Shown here piece by piece: positions 11,580 through 21,948 of a stretch of DNA of 64,000 nucleotides. A program made the translations under genes and the position numbers. The stretch lies in the NCBI GenBank assembly GCA_030765065.1, contig CM060978.1, forward strand, positions 222,971,498 through 223,035,497, read 5' to 3'. Below the pieces are notes generated by a model. The model had not been told where the DNA came from and made no database searches. It saw only the letters and a program-made list of their open reading frames with translations. Source of the DNA: Deroplatys truncata. Taxonomy: Eukaryota > Arthropoda > Insecta > Mantodea > Mantidae. Positions within the stretch are counted from its first letter, which is position 1. Every line of letters starts with the position of its first letter.

Positions 11580-11846
11580 CCTGTGTCTGTCAACAGCATA
11601 ACTAAAAAACGAAAAGTCAGATAAATACTAAACTTGGTATTTAGGTTCAGTACCTTCTAAAAATTGGATGTAACGGTTTTAATTAAAACACAGCATTTTA
11701 AAGATATTTGCATGACAAATAACGTGTATATCCTGAATTTTCTTGGAATAGTCTGTGAAGTCCACTTCAGTTGAGAGAAAATTTATATAGTCTTGTATAA
11801 CTGCTAAACGTTAAGCGATAGGCGAAAACGCACTACACAAAAAAAA
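11404..11846 (-). repeat. L repeat, outer fragment
   Basis: Reversed L sequence from the CTACTACATATAAGTAGGGG end through a GT/GC microsatellite (about 11541-11582) to the CACTACACAAAAAA A-run, where the next L copy is inserted. In the right duplicate this outer copy resumes at 16577. Confidence 0.8.
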
Positions 11847-12732
11847 TCTGATGTGTTACACTCACATGACTTTCTCTACTCTTGTACAAACTATTTTACA
11901 AACGCTTATTCTCCATCTACTTCATGTTAATCGAGATAAACATTTGCAGACTCTATCTTATTGCTAATTTTCTTGTAGATGTAAGGGGAAAATATATTTA
12001 CAAGGGCAATATAGAATTACAGTAGCCTTTAAGCACATACATATCTCTTAATAGCTGGTTGCTAGGTGCAGCACCATTCCCTTTGCCACAGATTATAACT
12101 CTTTGCATATCCAAGACAAAAAAAATGAATAACGAATTCCTATTTGAGAAAAGTATTGAAAAATTTAAGGGAATAGGAAGCAATATCTCGAAGATGGTTC
12201 ACTCAACAAAAAAAGTATATAACATAAATTGTGTATTTTAACGCGCTCTACATTTTTTGTGTAGTAAACTTTTGTCTATCTCTTAGGGTTTACCAGTTAT
12301 GCAAAAGTCGTTCACAATGAAGAACACTTTTGAAGACATTCCCAGAAAATTCAAGATATACATTTTATTTGTCATGAAAATATCTTAATCAAAATCGTTA
12401 GAGCCATTTTTGAGAAAATTAAACTTCTCGAAAGACCTTCCATGTAAAGGGTAATCTGTGTTGGGGAGATTTTCTTGAAAACCTTCGTGTCGTATCTCTG
12501 GAAGATACTGAACCTAAATACCAAGTTTGGTGTTTATCCGACTATTCGTTTCTGAGTTATGCAGTTCACAGACAGACACACAGACACACACACACACAGA
12601 CATGTTTCCAAAATGCTTTTTTGGATTCAGCAGGCCTCAAAACATGTATTTCCGGTGAAATTTCGGCATCGAATTTTTGGGTGGAATACAATACTTCCCC
12701 CTACTTACTATACGTAGTAGAGAAGGTAAAAA
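11847..12732 (+). repeat. L repeat, chimeric between duplication flanks
   Basis: A complete forward L repeat from TCTGATGTGTTACACTCAC to GTAGTAGAGAAGGTAAAAA. Its left part carries the diagnostic bases of the copy at 15685-16576 (GTTGGGGAGATTTTC) and its right part those of 8481-8832 (CGTATCTCTGG). The switch lies within 12468-12492. Confidence 0.9.
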
Positions 12733-13065
12733 GTATGAATACAGCTTGGTAGCGAGGTTTACAGAATCTCGCTTCACTTATTTTTAAAAACCTATGAAAA
12801 CAAGTATTTAAATGTTCTGTTTAACACGAGAGGAAATAAATGTTATATTTTGAGACGATGATGTGACTATTTTCTATATTTACCAACATTGCCCAATTAC
12901 AACCGGCCATTCAAGTCATTGCCTAGTCAAAGTGTGATAATGTGTTTATTTCATATGAAGTATACCGGTATGGCCTGAGCTCTTTGGTCTCTTACGTAAA
13001 TTGCCGGCCACAGACGTTATTGGCTAGAAATAAACAGTAGTGATGGGAACTGTGCAAATGTTATG

Positions 13066-13154
13066 CCGACCCTCGTAACCGTGTTCGCTGGCGTGGTCAC
13101 TCCGGCGCTCCGCAAAGCTGATGGTCTCGGGTTGGAGTCCCGCCACGGGCATGG

Positions 13155-13191
<37 letters not shown>

Positions 13192-13260
13192 TTGCGGAAA
13201 TAAGCGGTATGAAAACAGTAAAACACAGTAGCATAAACTGGGTACAACAAGGGAACTTTT
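13066..13260 (+). repeat. SINE family B copy with GT tract
   Basis: A tRNA-like head followed by GGTTGGAGTCCCGCC, a GT tract (about 13157-13192) and a body ending GGGTACAACAAGGGAACTTT. It is the intact version of the copy at 9156-9420. Confidence 0.7.
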
Positions 13261-13630
13261 AAAAACAAAAAAAAACAAAAATGTTTCTGGATAATAACGT
13301 TATTTTCTAATTTACTTCATTGTTCGTAACACATACATACCCCATCAATTCTCCGATAAACTGTGTCACATTTTCGTGGAAAACATGACAACAGCCTGCG
13401 ATAGCTATGGTTGGTTTTGGGGAATTTTGGCGCTATTTCATATCCAGAATTTCTGACTACTAAATGATGAGCTACAATATTAAAAATAATATGATCTCTG
13501 TTTTTCAGGGGAGGGAATGTCCTAATAGAAATACGAACTTCTCAAAAGCGTTTAGACTTCGGGAAATACCATTCTTAATACACACTTCTAGAAGTACTTA
13601 AGTCGGGGTACGGGGTACGTGAAAAGCATG

Positions 13631-13888
13631 AAACTGAGTTTTATTTACGGACGCTGTTTAACTGCTATGGTTATTAGAGTCCCATATTGGGCGAGAAAGA
13701 CCGGACATTTTGTTCAGAGGCCTCTTTATCAGGCTTGAGGTTCTTTTACGTGCCGTAAATCTACTACACAGGACCTACGGCTTTACTTCCCTTCCGAAGG
13801 AACTCATGCTAAGGATTTTTACGCCTAAAAAGTCAATCGACCTCGGGAATTAGAGACTATCATGGTAACCACTACACTACGGAGGGCG
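13631..13888 (-). repeat. SINE family A copy (duplicate)
   Basis: Tandem duplicate of 9791-10048. Confidence 0.75.
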
Positions 13889-14390
13889 AAAGAATGACTT
13901 GAAACTTGCACAGTGTGTAGCAATATGTACTAGAAATAAAAAGACTATTGGGGTTTGATATCAAATGAATTTTTATGCTGCAGAATATGAATTATTCAAT
14001 ATTTTTTTTAAAAATTATGAAATTTTAAAAATACTATTTTTCTGTAAGCTATCATGATATTCTTAGACCACGGAGGATGACGGCAGGGTATGTGCGTTTA
14101 AGATCCTGATTTAATGACAAATACACAATCGTGATCTTTATTGTACCCACTTTAATAGTATGTAGGCAAAGAAATGTATTAGCAACAGACTAAATTGTAC
14201 ACGGGTGCAGCATAATTACTGACCCTGTAATGCATAATAACCACACATCTTCAAGGAATCGAGAGCGCATTCGCAGTGTGCATTATTTCTGGGATCGTCC
14301 TCGTACAAACAACTGCATAAATGCTGTACTATGTTACGTTACCTGTCTAGTTCTTCTTTCAATATTCTAACAGTTACATTTGTTTTACAG

Positions 14391-14446
14391 GATTTTCTAG
14401 CGATGTACTGCAAAAATCCCATGTGGCCTTATACTTTATATGTATC
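14391..14446 (+). other. Candidate 56-bp exon, second copy
   Basis: Tandem duplicate of 10551-10606 with the same acceptor-like and donor-like flanks. Confidence 0.2.
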
Positions 14447-14719
14447 GTAAGTTGTGATCTTTTTTTCATTTGTATATAATTTGAATCCTTTAATTCAGAA
14501 CACCTTAAGTTTAGCAGTGAAAATTAATAAAAACGTCATAATAACTGTAGCTGTAGGCTATTCCTAGCTAGAAAAGCTAAGTTTAAATAGGTTACTTAAT
14601 AAAATTGTTTTTCGACTATAGTGTTTCTGATCTACTTTACGTTTTTCACATCATGCTGAAAGGCTGAATTTCCGGCATTCAGTGCTGGTTACCTAATGCA
14701 CCCGGATGTTTTGTGTGTC

Positions 14720-14935
14720 GGTGTGGTTGGTTCGGTTGGTTAGGCGCTAGCCTTCTGATCCCCAAGTCACGCATTCAATCCCGGTCCAGACCGATGGTTT
14801 TTAAGTGTGCTTAAAAGTAAAAGCCCCAGGGTGTAGCTTAACTAGCATGTAAAAGAGCTCCTGCGGAACGAAATTCCGGCACACCAGCGATGCTCATGTG
14901 ATCTGGCAATTGACAGTGTCGTTAACAAACAATTG
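14720..14935 (+). repeat. SINE family C copy (duplicate)
   Basis: Tandem duplicate of 10880-11095. Confidence 0.65.
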
Positions 14936-15243
14936 TTTTATTTTATATATTTTACTGCATTTATGTGTATGAACTATGTAAAATCCTTTACCTTTTATAT
15001 TTTTATTATTGCAAACATGGAACATAATCATATTTGATAGCTGAGTTTTATCACTTAAATCTTATCTGGGTCTTTCAGCTTTATCTGTTAATATTTACAA
15101 TTTAATTCCTGCTGCAGTTAAGTACGAGCTGCAAGTGATTGAGATTTCTAAGATCAACAACCAGGACTCGATAATCGATCGCCAGTTTGCCACCAAGTTT
15201 AAGTTTGATGTTTGGCCTCTGTATTCGTATATTTCTGAGTCGT

Positions 15244-15380
15244 TTTACTTCCTCTACTACATATAAGTAGGGGAAGTATTGTATTTCATCCAAAAACTCT
15301 ATACCGAGATTTCACCGCAAATACATATTTTTAGGCGCCCTGAATCCAAAAAAAAAAAACATTTTAGAAAAAGACTGCGC

Positions 15381-15411
<31 letters not shown>

Positions 15412-15684
15412 CGCGCGCCTGTGTCTGTCAACAGCATAACTAAAAAACGAAAAGTCAGATAAATACTAAACTTGGTATTTAGGTTCAGTACCTTCTAAAA
15501 ATTGGATGTAACGGTTTTAATTAAAACACAGCATTTTAAAGATATTTGCATGACAAATAACGTGTATATCCTGAATTTTCTTGGAATAGTCTGTGAAGTC
15601 CACTTCAGTTGAGAGAAAATTTATATAGTCTTGTATAACTGCTAAACGTTAAGCGATAGGCGAAAACGCACTACACAAAAAAAA
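15244..15684 (-). repeat. L repeat, outer fragment (duplicate)
   Basis: Tandem duplicate of 11404-11846. It continues after the nested L copy at 16577. Confidence 0.8.
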
Positions 15685-16576
15685 TCTGATGTGTTACACT
15701 CACATGACTTTCTCTACTCTTGTACAAACTATTTTACAAACGCTTATTCTCCATCTACTTCATGTTAATCGAGATAAACATTTGCAGACTCTATCTTATT
15801 GCTAATTTTCTTGTAGATGTAAGGGGAAAATATATTTACAAGGGCAATATAGAAATACAGTAGCCTTTAAGCACATACATATCTCTTAATAGCTGGTTGC
15901 TAGGTGCAGCACCATTCCCTTTGCCACAGATTATAACTCTTTGCATATCCAAGACAAAAAAAATGAATAACGAATTCCTATTTGAGAAAAGTATTGAAAA
16001 ATTTAAGGGAATAGGAAGCAATATCTCGAAGATGGTTCACTCAACAAAAAAAGTATATAACATAAATTGTGTATTTTAACGCGCTTTACATTTTTTGTGT
16101 AGTAAACTTTTGTCTATCTCTTAGGGTTTACCAGTTATGCAAAAGTCGTTCACAATGAAGAACACTTTTGAAGACATTCCCAGAAAATTCAAGATATACA
16201 TTTTATTTGTCATGAAAATATCTTAATCAAAATCGTTAGAGCCATTTTTGAGAAAATTAAACTTCTCGAAAGACCTTCCATGTAAAGGGTAATCTGTGTT
16301 GGGGAGATTTTCTTGAAAACCTTCGTGTCGCATCTCTGGAAGATACTGAACCTAAATACCAAGTTTGGTGTTTATCCGACTGTTCCTTTCTGAGTTATGC
16401 TGTTCACAGACAGACAGACACACACACAGACACACACACACGACATGTTTCCAAAAATGCTTTTTTTTGATTCAGTGTGTCTCAAAACATGTATTTCCGC
16501 TGAAATCTCGGTATCGAATTTTTGGGTGGAATACAATACTTTCCCTACTTACTATACGTAGTAGAAAAGGTAAAAA
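15685..16576 (+). repeat. L repeat nested in an L repeat
   Basis: A complete forward L repeat inserted in the A-run of the reversed outer copy. The outer copy resumes after GTAAAAA with ATAGATGTCTTTAAGACACA, the expected continuation. Confidence 0.85.
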
Positions 16577-17405
16577 TATAGATGTCTTTAAGACACACAA
16601 TTTAATTCAAATGAGCTTTTTTGTAGCATAACCATTTCTGAGATATCGGTTATTAAAAGTTCGATTTGTTCATTGCTTCACAATTCTTTAAACTCCTTTC
16701 AGTATTCAGTTGTTTCTCCCGATTACATGGAAACAGTATAGAATTTTAAGTTCAACGTATAGCGTTCTTAAACGTTTGACTATCGCAGCTCCCTTTGAAT
16801 CTGTAACGAAATGTGTAATGTATTTCTGCAAAGGTTTATTTGGATTAAAATGTAGTAGACAGAAAAATAAACTTTAGTAAAAATAGGGTTGGAAAGGTAG
16901 AATCAGATGACTGAAAACTTCAATGCCATAGCCGGGATTTGTACCACGGATCTCCCGGTCTCCGTCCGGTTGCTCTAACCACTGAGCTACCATGGCATCA
17001 TGCCGGCACGTCATTAAATTCTCCAGCTGACTTGATTTTTTTTCTTTCGCGGTAAACCTCAAGGAGATCTCAAATGTACAAATGTATTGAGATGTCATAC
17101 CCCAATGGCGACTTACATTCTTTGTAGGTACTTAAGTCCCGGGCTTTTAGTTTCAACCACTATTAGGTGCCGGCATGTTGCCATGGTAGCTCAGTGGTTA
17201 GAGCAACCTGACGGAGACCGGGAGATCCGTGGTCCAAATTCCGGCTATGGCATTGAATTTTTCAGTCATCTGATTCTACTTTTCCATCCCTGTCCAACAC
17301 ACGGCTTGTGTGAAAGAACAATTAATTCCATTTAGTAAAAATAGTTTGTATACCCACTAATAAATGAGGGTAAAAAGAGTCATGTGAATGTATAAAATAG
17401 GATTT
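16577..17405 (-). repeat. L repeat, outer copy continued
   Basis: Continuation of 15244-15684, carrying the AACCATTTCTGAGATATCGG and AAATGTGTAATG blocks. An inverted SINE pair interrupts it at 16887-17330. Confidence 0.75.
16887..17330. mobile_element. Inverted pair of SINE D copies inserted as one unit
   Basis: Two tRNA-headed SINE copies face each other head to head: minus-strand copy 16887-17010 and plus-strand copy 17168-17330. Both contain A box TAGCTCAGTGGTTAGAGCAA and a B-box-like segment. The whole unit is flanked by a perfect 14-base duplication, tttagtaaaaatag (16873-16886 and 17331-17344), inside an L repeat. Confidence 0.85.
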
Positions 17406-17737
17406 TTATTTAAGCTCACAAAAACATCCGAGGTGAAAGACAACTGAAAAGCAAGTTATAAAATTGCTATTTCCAAACTTTATACAAAATTATTCAGAAT
17501 TACATAAATTTCAAAACTTGTCAATTCCATTGTCACGTATATTAAGTCAACACACTTTTTAATGCTAGACTATGACAAAAAAGACTTTATTTTAAAAAGA
17601 AACTGGAGTCAATTCTAAACAGGTGGTAGTAATTAATTTTATTTTCGCGTAAGTACTATTTCTATAATTAAGTACCGTCGAAAGAATAGGATTTATTAGA
17701 ATTTAGAATTAATTTGCTAGCGTTTAAATGCCGTTTT

Positions 17738-18195
17738 TACTTTCTTTACCACATGCATAGTATTGCATTTGGTAAAGAATCCAGAAAAAGGATTTTTAGA
17801 AAAAGCTCCGCGCGCATGTCTGTGAACAGTGTAACTCAAAAACGAAAAGTCAGAGAAATAACAAACTTGGTTTTTAAATTTAGTACCTTCCAAAGATGCT
17901 ATGCAGAGATTTTCAAGAAAATTCTACACCCCAAACTACCCTTTATAAGGAAGATTTTTCAAAACTTTTTATTTTATAAAAAATGGCTCAAACGGTTTTG
18001 ATTAAAATGTCACATATTAAAAATGTTAGGTAAAGCGTATGTCTTGAGGTTTCTGGGAACAGCCTATGAAGTCCTCTTCATTTGTAATTAATTTTGTATA
18101 ATCTTGTATAACTGGCAAATGTTAAGCGATCAACAAAGACGTAGTACACAAAAAATGTAGATCTCTTTAAAACACACAATATATATTAAATATAT
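17738..18195 (-). repeat. L repeat, partial
   Basis: A diverged reversed L repeat from TACTTTCTTTACCACATGC to the AAATGTAGATCTCTTTAAAA block. Part of the microsatellite region is deleted. Confidence 0.7.
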
Positions 18196-18202
18196 TAAAA
18201 TT

Positions 18203-18270
18203 AATCTACTACACGGGACCACCGGTTTTACTTCCCTTCCGAAGGAAGCCATGCTAAGGATTTTTATGCC
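18203..18270 (-). repeat. SINE family A fragment
   Basis: Contains the SINE A body pieces CACGGGACCACCGG and CCTTCCGAAGGAAGCC only. Head and tail are both missing. Confidence 0.75.
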
Positions 18271-19250
18271 TTGGCTGTTAGCAGGCATATTGTGTCTGCG
18301 CTGTTCATACGGAAGAGTCGCCAACATCTGAACGAAAAATAGCGAATGACTGGTTTAGGACCGTAAGCCGCAAAGCGTAGCCCAAGGTTGTGGGTCCAAG
18401 CCGCAAAGTGCAACCGAGTGGATTGGATCAAGGAACAGAGAACAGAGATAGAATGGAGTGTAGCATTTGCATGGTGAAAGAAAATGGCAAGCGCTACTGG
18501 AAAAGCAGTGGTACCCACTCAAGAAGAGCCTGAGTAGTGACGGATTTGCCAGCCTGTTTGAAATTGTAGAACATCGTCAAAGGACGATGAAAAAGATGTT
18601 TTCTGGATTTTCGGAAACAGAAATCTCCACTACCCCGATGCCAAAAAATGAAACCCCGAGCAGCGAGTTTCTCAGATATTTAATGATGTTCTAAAATTTC
18701 CGAATTTGAACCTACGAAAACAGCCTGGGATTTGTAGGTTTGTCCACAATGGATTCTAAACTGCCTTCCAAACCTTTTAACATTAGTGTTAGAAAATAGA
18801 TCAGGTAAATGCCGAGGCCATTTTAAAACGTATCCAAAAGCTAATGAAAAGGACAAAAAAATATTGTTGCAGGGACTCATTAACATATCTTGCGTTTGGG
18901 CCCAACAGAACGCAGCTTCGTGATTTAATCCGTGTGATAATTTCAGTGGAAACAAAGCTGTAATTTAAATAAAGACCAGTGATACTTTGAGCATACAGAA
19001 AACCATTGCAGTTAATGAAACACAAGCAGACCACGTTGTCAATTACCAAATGATTGCGCGTTTTGAGTTTCTGCAAAAGCAGAAGGGATAGCGTTCTGTG
19101 AGGGGATAGGAAGACCGAAGTTAGGTTTACTCTGAATGAAGTGAAAATATTTGACAAAGCTTTAAAAGAGAACCATCACGGTGATTGTCGATCATACCTG
19201 CGAAAATGTGCTCTATATGTCTGACCATGTAGCGGAGAATAATATAAAAT
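18271..19250 (+). other. Unassigned, possibly upstream part of a Maverick-type element
   Basis: Higher GC than the neighbouring L repeats and fragments of open frame (for example 18467-18694) without recognisable motifs. Its position directly upstream of the polymerase B remnant, and its shared base composition, suggest it may belong to the same decayed element. I could not recognise a domain in it. Confidence 0.3.
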
Positions 19251-19251
19251 T

Positions 19252-19538
19252 AAATTGAGTTTTATTTATGGACGCTCTATAGTTGCTGTGGTCCTTAGCG
19301 TCCCATTCTATATTGGCGTGAAAGATTGGTAATTTTGCTCGGAGGCCTCTTTATCAGGCTTGAGATTCCTTTACGTGCCGTAAATCTACCACACGGGACA
19401 ACCGGTTTTATTTCCCTTCCGAAGGAAGCCATGATAAGGATTTTTAAGACCAAAAAGTTCCATCGCCCTCCGCCGGATTTGATCCCGCGACCTCGGGAAT
19501 TACAGGCTAACATGGTAACCACTACACCACGGAGGACG
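19252..19538 (-). repeat. SINE family A copy
   Basis: Full-length body with tRNA-like head at the right (B-box-like region at about 19475-19490, A-box-like GTGGTTACC on the minus strand). It interrupts the sequence upstream of the polymerase B remnant. Clear target duplications were not found. Confidence 0.8.
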
Positions 19539-19552
19539 ATTGTGGCCAACAA

Positions 19553-21948
19553 GCACATAGACCTGATGCTACATGATAACCACAGAAATGCCATAGTGGA
19601 TTTGCACAAATGCTTTAAATGCAAGTGTTACTGCAGACAGTATAACAATTTCTACAAACACAAAAATTATCACTGATGCGACCAACTAAACACAAATTCC
19701 AATCAGCCGTGCATTAACTGGTTTGAGTAGTACGTGCGCTGTAATGTGTGTTATCCTGATTATAAAAGCCAGCGCTGTTTAGAACAGCACCTGAAGAATA
19801 GGGTTTTTATCCAAAAGATTAGTCTGTTTGCGACGTAGAAAAGGTGTGCCCCTCGTGCAAGAAACTGGTGAACACAGGTCTGATTAAGCCTCCAGCCATG
19901 CAAGGAAGTATTCTCCCATAACTGCAAGACGCATGTGCTTCCCAATCTCAGGTGCTACATATAATCATACCTTGCACCAAACAGGCGAGATCTATACATG
20001 CTTATATTTATAGATTTCGAATGTACGTAGGAGACTCTGTACATGCACAAAGTGAGCACGTTTGAGAAGGTGCCAAACTATTGCGTGCTTTATCAAGCCT
20101 GTCCGTTGTGCTTCGAAAAAAGCCACAAAATGGCGTACTGTACAATATGTGGCGTTAAGAAATCGGTGTTTGACGACCAGCCGATAAAGTGTTTGTTCGA
20201 CCATATCGCGCTGTTCAGGTTTAAACGCTGACGATCGTAAAATAAATATTTTGCTTGTTAACGACGCTGTTATTTGCCAGTACCCTACAACGCCACCGAA
20301 GTGCCGGAATTTCATCCCGCAGGAGTCATCTTACATGTCAGTAAATCTACTGACATGGGCTGTCGCTTTTGAGCACACCCAAATACCCTCAGCCTGGGCC
20401 GATTTTAACCCACGACCTTGGGACCAGATGGCCAGCATCAAATCAAACGTGATCGTGGTCGCAAATATCCTCAAAAGCTACGACCGGCAGTTCCTGTTGC
20501 AGCACTTGGTGGGCAAGCTAAAATGAGCGCCCGAGCTCATCATGAATGTCATCAAGATTTACAGAATGAAGGAAGGTGCGTTACCGTGCTCAACTTGACG
20601 TCAAAATGCTGGCTTATCTTCATACCGATACCGTTATCTCGCTTTCCCAAGTCCTTTCAGTTGAGGGACTGGAAGGGCTATTTTCGGTACTTATGTAATA
20701 ACAAGCAAACTGAGGACTACGTGGATCTCACACAGAACCAAAGGTACTACTGCATGGAGGGTATGGACCTAAAGGCTGGAGATTTCGTACAGTGGTACGA
20801 GGTAAAGGCGTGCTCCAACTAGTCTTCAACATGAGAGCGGAGATGGTGACGTGCTGTAAAATAGACGTGTTCCTCTTGATTCTGGGAGTATACAGATTTA
20901 GAAAGGAATTCATCGAGAACTACATCGATCCGTTTATACATCACTACCTACAAGCGTGCATGTACTTGTATAGAAAGTGCTTCATGCTGAAAGACAAGTT
21001 TGCCATGATACCTGGAGGAAGGTTCGGCCTGGTGGACAGGCTATCGCGCATGGCGTGATTTGGCTTTATTGGGTGGAGCGGCAAGAAAAGGTGACAATCA
21101 TCATGCACTAGGAGGCCGAGAAGTAAATATCGAAGGACACAAGGTGGACGAGAACAGGCACGAAAAGACGGAGTACGTCTCGCGGTAGCCTCCTTCACGA
21201 CTGCCCGAAATGCTTTCCTAATCGTACGCCATGGCGCATTGCACGGGCAAGGAACCATAGCCTCCAGATACGATGGCACTGAGAAGGCCACAAAGAATAT
21301 CAAGTATGCCAGCTATGCCTAATTGGAAATATGCCAGTGCGAGTTCAACATCATGATGAAGGCGAACATGGAGAACTGGCACCCATGGCAAACAATTTCC
21401 CAACCCGGAACTCCTGAACCTTGCTGATACTTTTTTTCGGAGGCTGTGTCAGCTGTCCCAAGATGTGCTACGAGGCCTCTGGGGATACAAGACTCTTTTA
21501 TTGGGAACACGTATGTAGCGTGTACCCGTTCGTCAACAAAACTATGCCCAAACCTGTGGGTCATCCAAAGATTCCGCATATCATTATCTGTGCTTGGAAT
21601 ACTTGTCGGGAGGTATCGTCAGGTGCAAAGTACTGCCGCCCCAAAGGCAGTGTCACCTCGTGCTGCCGGCGCGCATCAACGCCAAACTGATGTTTCCGCT
21701 GCGTCGCGCTTGTGCACACGCCGAGAGCCAAGAGAAGTGCTATCATGAAGACAAAGATACGTCCATGACAGGAGCATTGGTCCTCAACGAGATGAAAGCA
21801 CCTTTGAGGAGCGGTACCGATTACTGCAGGTCTATGAGTTGCGAAAGTGCGACGTGGTGGAACACGATCCAGCCACCAGAGAGAAGGCACTGTTTCAGGA
21901 CTACGTGAATCAGTTCGTAAAGGTCAAGACTGAAGTCTCCGGTTGGTC
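19553..21948 (+). pseudogene. Maverick/Polinton-type protein-primed DNA polymerase B, decayed
   Basis: The family is the protein-primed B-family polymerase that replicates Maverick/Polinton elements and related virus-like elements. Visible in order: a Cys/His-rich stretch (CFKCKCYCRQ near 19610), a DFECT exonuclease-I-like motif near 20010, a second CPLCFEKSHKMAYCTICG Cys stretch near 20104, an open stretch near 20440-20520, then CSVYPFVNKTMPKPVGHPKI near 21510, the motif-A neighbourhood, where the expected Asp just before reads His. Conserved-looking codons continue to about 21948. Stops and frame changes occur throughout and a SINE sits inside at 20301-20436. The palm motifs B and C are not present: coding similarity ends abruptly at a trinucleotide array. 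It is a long-dead copy. It could equally derive from an endogenous virus-like relative. Confidence 0.7.
20301..20436 (-). repeat. SINE family C copy inside polymerase remnant
   Basis: GTGCCGGAATTTCATCCCGC and CGACCTTGGGACCAGATGGC match the reversed SINE C of 10880-11095. The polymerase similarity resumes immediately to its right. Confidence 0.65.

Larger units (their letters stand above)
8579..12488. repeat. Tandem duplication, left copy
   Basis: This 3.9 kb segment is repeated almost base for base at 12489-16325. The offset is 3909 before position 9225 and 3840 after it, mainly because 9225-9310 replaces 15 bases of the other copy, plus microsatellite length differences. Single-base differences are very few, for example in the short blocks near 12013/15854 and 12245/16084. 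It contains SINE B, SINE A, SINE C, a candidate exon and L repeats. Confidence 0.95.
12489..16325. repeat. Tandem duplication, right copy
   Basis: Right-hand partner of 8579-12488. The duplicated unit is bounded by homologous L repeats, and the middle L repeat is a chimera of the outer two, as expected after unequal crossing-over. Confidence 0.95.

Noticed and set aside
13017..13278. 83-84 codon minus-strand frames containing His/Thr runs
   Set aside because: They run across the GT tract and head of SINE B.
18271..19250. Definite N-terminal part of the polymerase B gene
   Set aside because: Position suggests it, but no motif could be recognised, so it is listed only as unassigned.
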